From Dreissena polymorpha (Eukaryota > Mollusca > Bivalvia > Myida > Dreissenidae), in contig NC_068359.1 in NCBI RefSeq assembly GCF_020536995.1, forward strand, positions 87,160,697 to 87,224,696: a stretch of 64,000 nucleotides of DNA, read 5' to 3'. A program made the translations under genes and the position numbers. This document shows, piece after piece, positions 58,744 through 64,000 of this stretch. The notes beneath the pieces are model-generated. The model did not search any database. It saw only the letters and a program-made list of their open reading frames with translations, and had not been told where the DNA came from. Within the stretch, counting starts at the first letter, position 1. Each line of letters starts with the position of its first letter.

Positions 58744-61562
58744 ACATCCAAAACTCAATGACTCGGTGCAATCACGATGCAATGTAAATTTTTCAGGAGT
58801 TATTGCACAATTACTATTCTATCTAGAACAAACCGTTCGAAATGTTGGGCAGTTAAAACAATATATAACACTCAATTATATTTATTCTTTGGCGTATATC
58901 TTTTCGATTTGACACATCAGTATAATATTGAATGTAAACGTTTTATCTTTTGTGTATTGTCATATACAAGTAACTTAACTAAAGGCTATAGTTATGTTAT
59001 GTTTTCCCAAGAGTGGTTCACTAAACCGGGATTTCGTAGCCCTCTTTTACTCTGATCATCTAAGTCATCATTGGCGTAAATAAGAAATAACGCAACATTT
59101 TCAATCTCCTTACAATTGAAATGTTGATGATTAAAGGTTACCAAGATTTAGTTTACATCCATTGCGGTGATATACAGTGCTCACGAGATACGAAACTGTT
59201 TGTCTGATTACAAGCTATTCCCGATTTGTAACAAATATTATTAGGCCTGGTATAAGAAAAAAGTGCCTAAAGTCACGTATGTCATCGACTCATATTTCTG
59301 TTTTAAGTTATAGTTCGTGGGGTTGAACTTTTAAAAATTTCATTTAGTTCACATATTATTATTAAAGCTTGAATAATTTTTAACATGAAATGTTTGTACA
59401 CTTAATTTTATTATGAAAAATGAAATGTTTGGTACAAATGTTTCAAAACTTGAAGCTTAAGATGATCCCGTGAAAATAGTCTTAAGAAATGCTGACCTGG
59501 ACCGACAAGCAAGATTGCAGCATTTAAATAGTCAAAAGAACGGAAACATGTTTTGATATCGTATAGGTTAATTTTAAAATATCAAAAAATCGTTTGCAAC
59601 TCAAAACTAACAATACACAATATCCTGGTAATATAAAACAATAAAGCTTATTTAATTTTTTTTTATAAATAAAAGTTGTTTATAACAAATTATAAGAATA
59701 TGAGTTGAATGTTAGCATAATTTAAACCAAATGGCAGGCAAACAGTAACACCACGAACCACATTCTTGGGGAACAGGGCTTTATGCACATGCGTAAATTG
59801 TCGTCCCAAATTAGCCTTTTGTTTAAAAGAAGAATATTCTTATGTTTAGTTTTTTTATTCCAGAGTTCACCCATTTACGAATATTTCTAAGTTACTGTAT
59901 AAAACACAGAGTTGCATTTCGTGTCTACTTTTTCAACTAGTCACACAGATAGTCAAAACATCATTAATGATATTTGAATAAGATGATTTTGACCGCCGGT
60001 AAACTTTCATCTAACACGACACCTGTGCAGTACGTTTATTGCACGTTTCGCTAGAGCTAGTGTTCAAATACATATCTACACACAATCAACCAGTCGCCAA
60101 TTTTCTAATTGCACATCCTTTCTTTTTAAAATGCAACTAAATAGTTGAACGCATGTTTACACTAAAATTGTCTAAAGGGAAGAACTTTATACATACTCAA
60201 TGACATTTGCATCTTTCCCGCAATGGAACAGCCAAGTGCAACCATACACTCATGAGGTCCAAACATGTTTGAGAATCATGGATGGTTTATTTCAATACAA
60301 TTTTGTAGAACACGAACTCAAGCAACGCCATACACATCGATTTTATCAAGATTTTGTAGATCAATTCATAGATAAATTCATTAATTGATGCGATGCAATG
60401 GGTATTGAGTGTTAAAATAACATAGTATCTAACTCATTATTTTATAATCAATTAATGTTTAATTTATACCTGATTTGGATATACATGTTAAATATATTTT
60501 CATTCACACAAAACATGCTTAGCGCTGCAGACTGCTTTCGGTTAGAAACAAACCTTACATGCGCCACCCATATATTGAATTACTGTGGAGTTTTGACTGT
60601 TTCATCTATTTCACGACTGGCATGCTTTTAAATCACACGATATAAAATGTGTGTGTTGCTTGAGTCATTGCTCATAGTACAGTTTTTTTTTGTTTTCGTT
60701 TTACATTCGTCATACCGAAACACGAAATTCATCATATATATTACTTCGTATACCGATGTTCAAATAACCAATACCAAAACAAATACAAAAAGCCTTTTTA
60801 ATTATAAAACAAAGTACGAAACTTATTTTCCTCGTCATATTTCGTTTTAGTCTGAATATTACGAAAATCGATGTAAAACAATTGAAATAAAATGTGTGTT
60901 CCCATTTTCAAATTTGTTTCGATAAAACCGAAGGCAAGTGGCCCGTCTGTTTTTTGGAAATGAATCATGATTGACCACCTTGAGCATTTTTCTGTTATAT
61001 ACAAATAAGCCATTAGCTGAAGAATCACACAATAATTTTGTTTATAATCGTTGGAAAAAATGAACAATAAATAAGAACCTACGATTGCTTCATTTTGTGA
61101 ACAATTTTAAACGAGTAAACGAACCCATAAATAATAAATAAATGTAACATTCGCACAGTATTGTTTTTATGTCTAATAACAATTAACAATTATTTATTCG
61201 GTACAGGAAAGTGTATATTTTCTAAAGGCAGCACTTTTCACAAGCTCTTGAGAACCAATTAATGTTCTATACACGGGACTTAAACGCTTTTTATAACTAA
61301 ATAAAAATTGCATTTATTGGACTTGCTCGATTAACACAACCCGTCCCGATATTTCATTATAGATGATATAAAAGTCCATTTACATCAGTTCTTATCTGGC
61401 TTAAAATATAAATTAAAGTGCAGCGTATGACAATAGATTTGGGTTGAAAGTGTAGCTCTCGACAATGTATTTATTTGGACAAAAAACAACATAAAAGCAA
61501 TGTGAACGTATAATTTTCATCGAACTTCATGATTAGCAATTGGTACATAGAGAATACAAGGT
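58744..61562. other. Non-coding stretch downstream of the protease gene
   Basis: AT-rich with a diverged MITE fragment at 59764-59845. An ORF at 60200-60388 shows no recognisable domain. No gene is supported. Confidence 0.5.
59764..59845. mobile_element. Partial copy of the GTGTCGTCCC MITE
   Basis: GGGAACAGGGCTTTATGCAC, GCGTAAATTGTCGTCCCA and AATTAGCC follow the same order as the family's outer arm, then jump to AAAAGAAGAATATTCTTA, so the palindromic centre is lost. Confidence 0.7.
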
Positions 61563-61699
61563 ACGCGTTGAATACAGAGAAGTTACGCGTTGAATACAGA
61601 GAAGTTTATGTTGCGAGGCTTAGAACGCCGGGAGCGCGAGCCTTGGCGAGCGCTTTCGGTGTTCGAGCCGAGCAACATAAACTTCTCTGTATTCAACGC
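61563..61699. repeat. Foldback (hairpin) element with a tandem copy of its left edge
   Basis: GCGTTGAATACAGAGAAGTT onward (61587-61620) is complementary to 61666-61699 with about two mismatches. The middle also pairs. The loop is GCGAGCCTTGGCGAGCGC (about 61636-61653). A 22-base tandem duplication of the left edge (61563-61584, 61585-61606) precedes it. Confidence 0.85.
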
Positions 61700-64000
61700 T
61701 AATCCTAGTATTCTTTTTATCCCATTTGATTTTTTCATCGTAACATTTAACATAAATAGATCTAATAACCTTAACAATAATTTTAATTCAGTCCTAAAAG
61801 TTCTTAAAATCTAACGAATGTAGCCATGCGTAGTGATATAAATGTATTTGTTCTGGTACGCAAATTAGTCTTTAAAAAATCACACACAAACTGTAAAACA
61901 AGTAAAAATATCACCACATGCCTCGATTCAATTTTACGCAGTATGCGAATTGTAACACATTACGACCGCGAAAAGAAGATTTTACTTTACTATAATTCAT
62001 TTTATTTTCGAAACAATGTGATCAAAATCCAATATGGCGGCGATTGCTCCTGACAAAATGATGTCGATGTCAACATGCATGTACACCATCAACAACCTTG
62101 ACAATTTCGACGAGTAAACAGACAATTGCAGCGACTGACACTTTTTTGACTTAATATACAGGGCAATACGTTTTCCGATTTCGGACGACAAATTGAAGGA
62201 CGCACAGAAAGTGTTTTTTATAGAATATTATGGGTATGCCGTGTGTGATCCGATGCATCAATGGCGCCCATGTTAAAATAATTTCCCCGAGAACAGGGAA
62301 CGACAAAAGTACAAACAAAAACCAAAACACGTTCGAACTAGTATCTTACCTTTAATTATCCTTTAAAATTCATCTAATAATCCATTTAACTCAATAATTT
62401 ACGATTTTGCATCTAGGGTCTTAAATAATTATGTTAGCATAGTTAAATAAATACCCCTATGCCATCCTATCACTTTATTCAAAGTTAACGAACTCAATAA
62501 ATTTTCTTCTTCGTCACACGCTACGTCATGTACTCTACATTACTGCTGTTAAAATGAACCAGAGCAGTTTATCAAATAATAGCCGTTGGAAAACTCGGGT
62601 GCATTTGCAGATTTCTGCATACAAACATAATTATGTTTAAACTTGCACAATATGCTATTTGTCTATGGTAAATGCCCTTATTGTACAAGAAAATTATTTA
62701 ATATATAAATACACAAAGAATGGAAAACATTCCATTACACAACAGATAAATGACTGGATAATACCCGTGTACAAAATGGGACGTTCCGAATTCCAGTGTG
62801 GTGCTATTCTTACCATCTTATACTTTACACAGCTATATGCCTAACGTGAATTAAATCGGAAAGCAAATATTGCAGATTATTTATCAATTGTGCGATATAT
62901 GTATGGCTTGTTGTACATTCTTAAATGTCAAAAGTATATGCATGGATTATAAACAATGCACATTACACGAAATAAGGACAATGTGATAAATTGACAATTC
63001 AAATAAGTCGATATACAGTACATCTACTTGTGAAATAAGTCGCGTTTATAATAAATCGTCAAAAAAATTAGGGGGAAAATGACGCATTAAGTATTTTATT
63101 TTAAGACGCCATCAATCAGCTGATTCATTATACGGATGGCGAAAAATTATGTCATATGACTAGATTTAAAGATTGAAGGTCGAATAATTTTGAAGCTAAA
63201 TTTTCTCGACTTTATTTCTTATGAAAAAAAATTCAGTGGTAAAGTAAAAAGTAGTCTGTGCACGCGACAGGTATATCCTACAAGGTTGAATACAGGCTAG
63301 TATATTCCATAAGGTGTTATACCGTCAATGTCGCGTTGAAAATGGGATAAAATAATAATATATTGCTTGCTTTGGAACAGTAAAGTACTTAATAAATCAA
63401 TCAAATATAATTAAAGTCCGACATCGAGCACTATATAAAGCAATACGAAGTTTAAGCTATACCCTTGATTTAACATTTACGTTTGGACTTTACAATACTA
63501 TATGCAAATGCATGAACTATAATTGTGTCGATGTCCAGGTACCATTGCTTCTAAACGTTTATTCTAGTTTGTTACTCATCAACATTAAACTTGTTCATTA
63601 AGTTTATACGCTAATTCATAGTAAGTTATTTTTGTTTTTCAATAAATAATACCGTTTTTTAATTTATTTTAGTTAATCATTTGCTTTGTAAATGGTATTC
63701 ATGAGGCAGTCTGCAAACGTGAAGAATACAGTTTATCAGTTGCACAAACAAACATGTTGAAAGTTCATTCGCTTTTAAAATACAAACTCAGTAAACTCAA
63801 AACGGGCCATGTTTCTTAACGTATCTTTCATTTCTCAAAACTGTATATACCAGAGATTCGGTAATACCTCTTGCGAAAATCATGTGAACGTATGATTATA
63901 ATCAAAAGTAATTAAACTCAGTATCTCAGTATCTCAGAGAACTGTATACAACTATATGCCATATAGGCTATGGCCCCAGATCTGCTTTTATACGCTTTTG
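61700..64000. other. Non-coding stretch to the end of the window
   Basis: AT-rich. A 27-codon ORF starts with ATGGCGGCGATT at 62034, and short ORFs at 61826-62053 and 62659-62844 show no domain. No gene, RNA or recognisable repeat is supported. Confidence 0.45.

Overview
The window is AT-rich, gene-poor animal DNA dominated by repeats. Multi-exon genes with GT-AG introns, retrotransposons, tRNA-derived SINEs and long satellites show a eukaryote. Several repeats are ones I associate with heterodont bivalves: a GTGTCGTCCC palindromic MITE (three copies), a satellite built on TCAAGGTCACAGTGACTCGA, a roughly 1 kb repeat ending in a GTCGAGCTAAAA motif, and a Mab-21-domain gene copy of a type abundant in Dreissena. 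Zebra/quagga mussel or a close relative is my best guess, from memory of such sequences and not from a search.

Layout. 1-6.3 kb: 3' part of a badly broken Ty3/Gypsy-type LTR element ending in its 3' LTR. 6.6-7.7 kb: a 1 kb interspersed repeat with three internal units. 8-8.4 kb: LINE fragment (minus). 12.3-12.5 kb: a PHD-finger coding fragment too short to stand out as an ORF. 13.0-15.0 kb: a 5'-truncated, decayed LINE ending in a trinucleotide tail. 17.3-19.55 kb: a decayed copy of an unnamed multicopy invertebrate gene, with a recent 233 bp tandem duplication. 23.6-24.3 kb: a piggyBac-type MITE (TTAA, 19 bp TIRs) holding a SINE. 25.6-28.5 kb: a 40 bp satellite with a 1.2 kb higher-order duplication. 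30.1-30.8 kb: Crypton/DUF3504 recombinase fragment. 31.15-31.7 kb: LINE 3' end. 31.9-33.4 kb: Mab-21-domain pseudogene. 33.9-36.4 kb: a 145 bp satellite whose units each carry four nuclear-receptor half-sites.

The genes. At 40.6-43.1 kb (minus) I can assemble a small secreted cysteine-containing protein gene with a TATA box, a 5' UTR exon, and four coding exons all joined in phase 0 (129 aa). A paralogous terminal exon lies upstream at 43.65-43.81 kb, and a separate Gly-rich coding fragment lies downstream at 40.1-40.3 kb. At 51.86-58.74 kb (plus) there is a trypsin-like S1 serine protease gene in at least five exons. Its large second intron contains a 31 bp minisatellite of about 40 copies and a deleted mariner element. 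Its fourth exon contains an in-frame 21 bp repeat (seven copies) that inserts an acidic DVSPED repeat into the protease fold, and the residue before the catalytic DSGG is Val instead of Gly.

Between the two genes (44.2-49.6 kb and beyond, minus) lies a second Ty3/Gypsy-type fossil that is less decayed than the first. The remainder, including 58.7-64 kb, is non-coding as far as I can see, apart from a hairpin element at 61.6 kb that shares its loop motif with one at 37.2 kb. I saw no convincing functional tRNA, rRNA or CRISPR.
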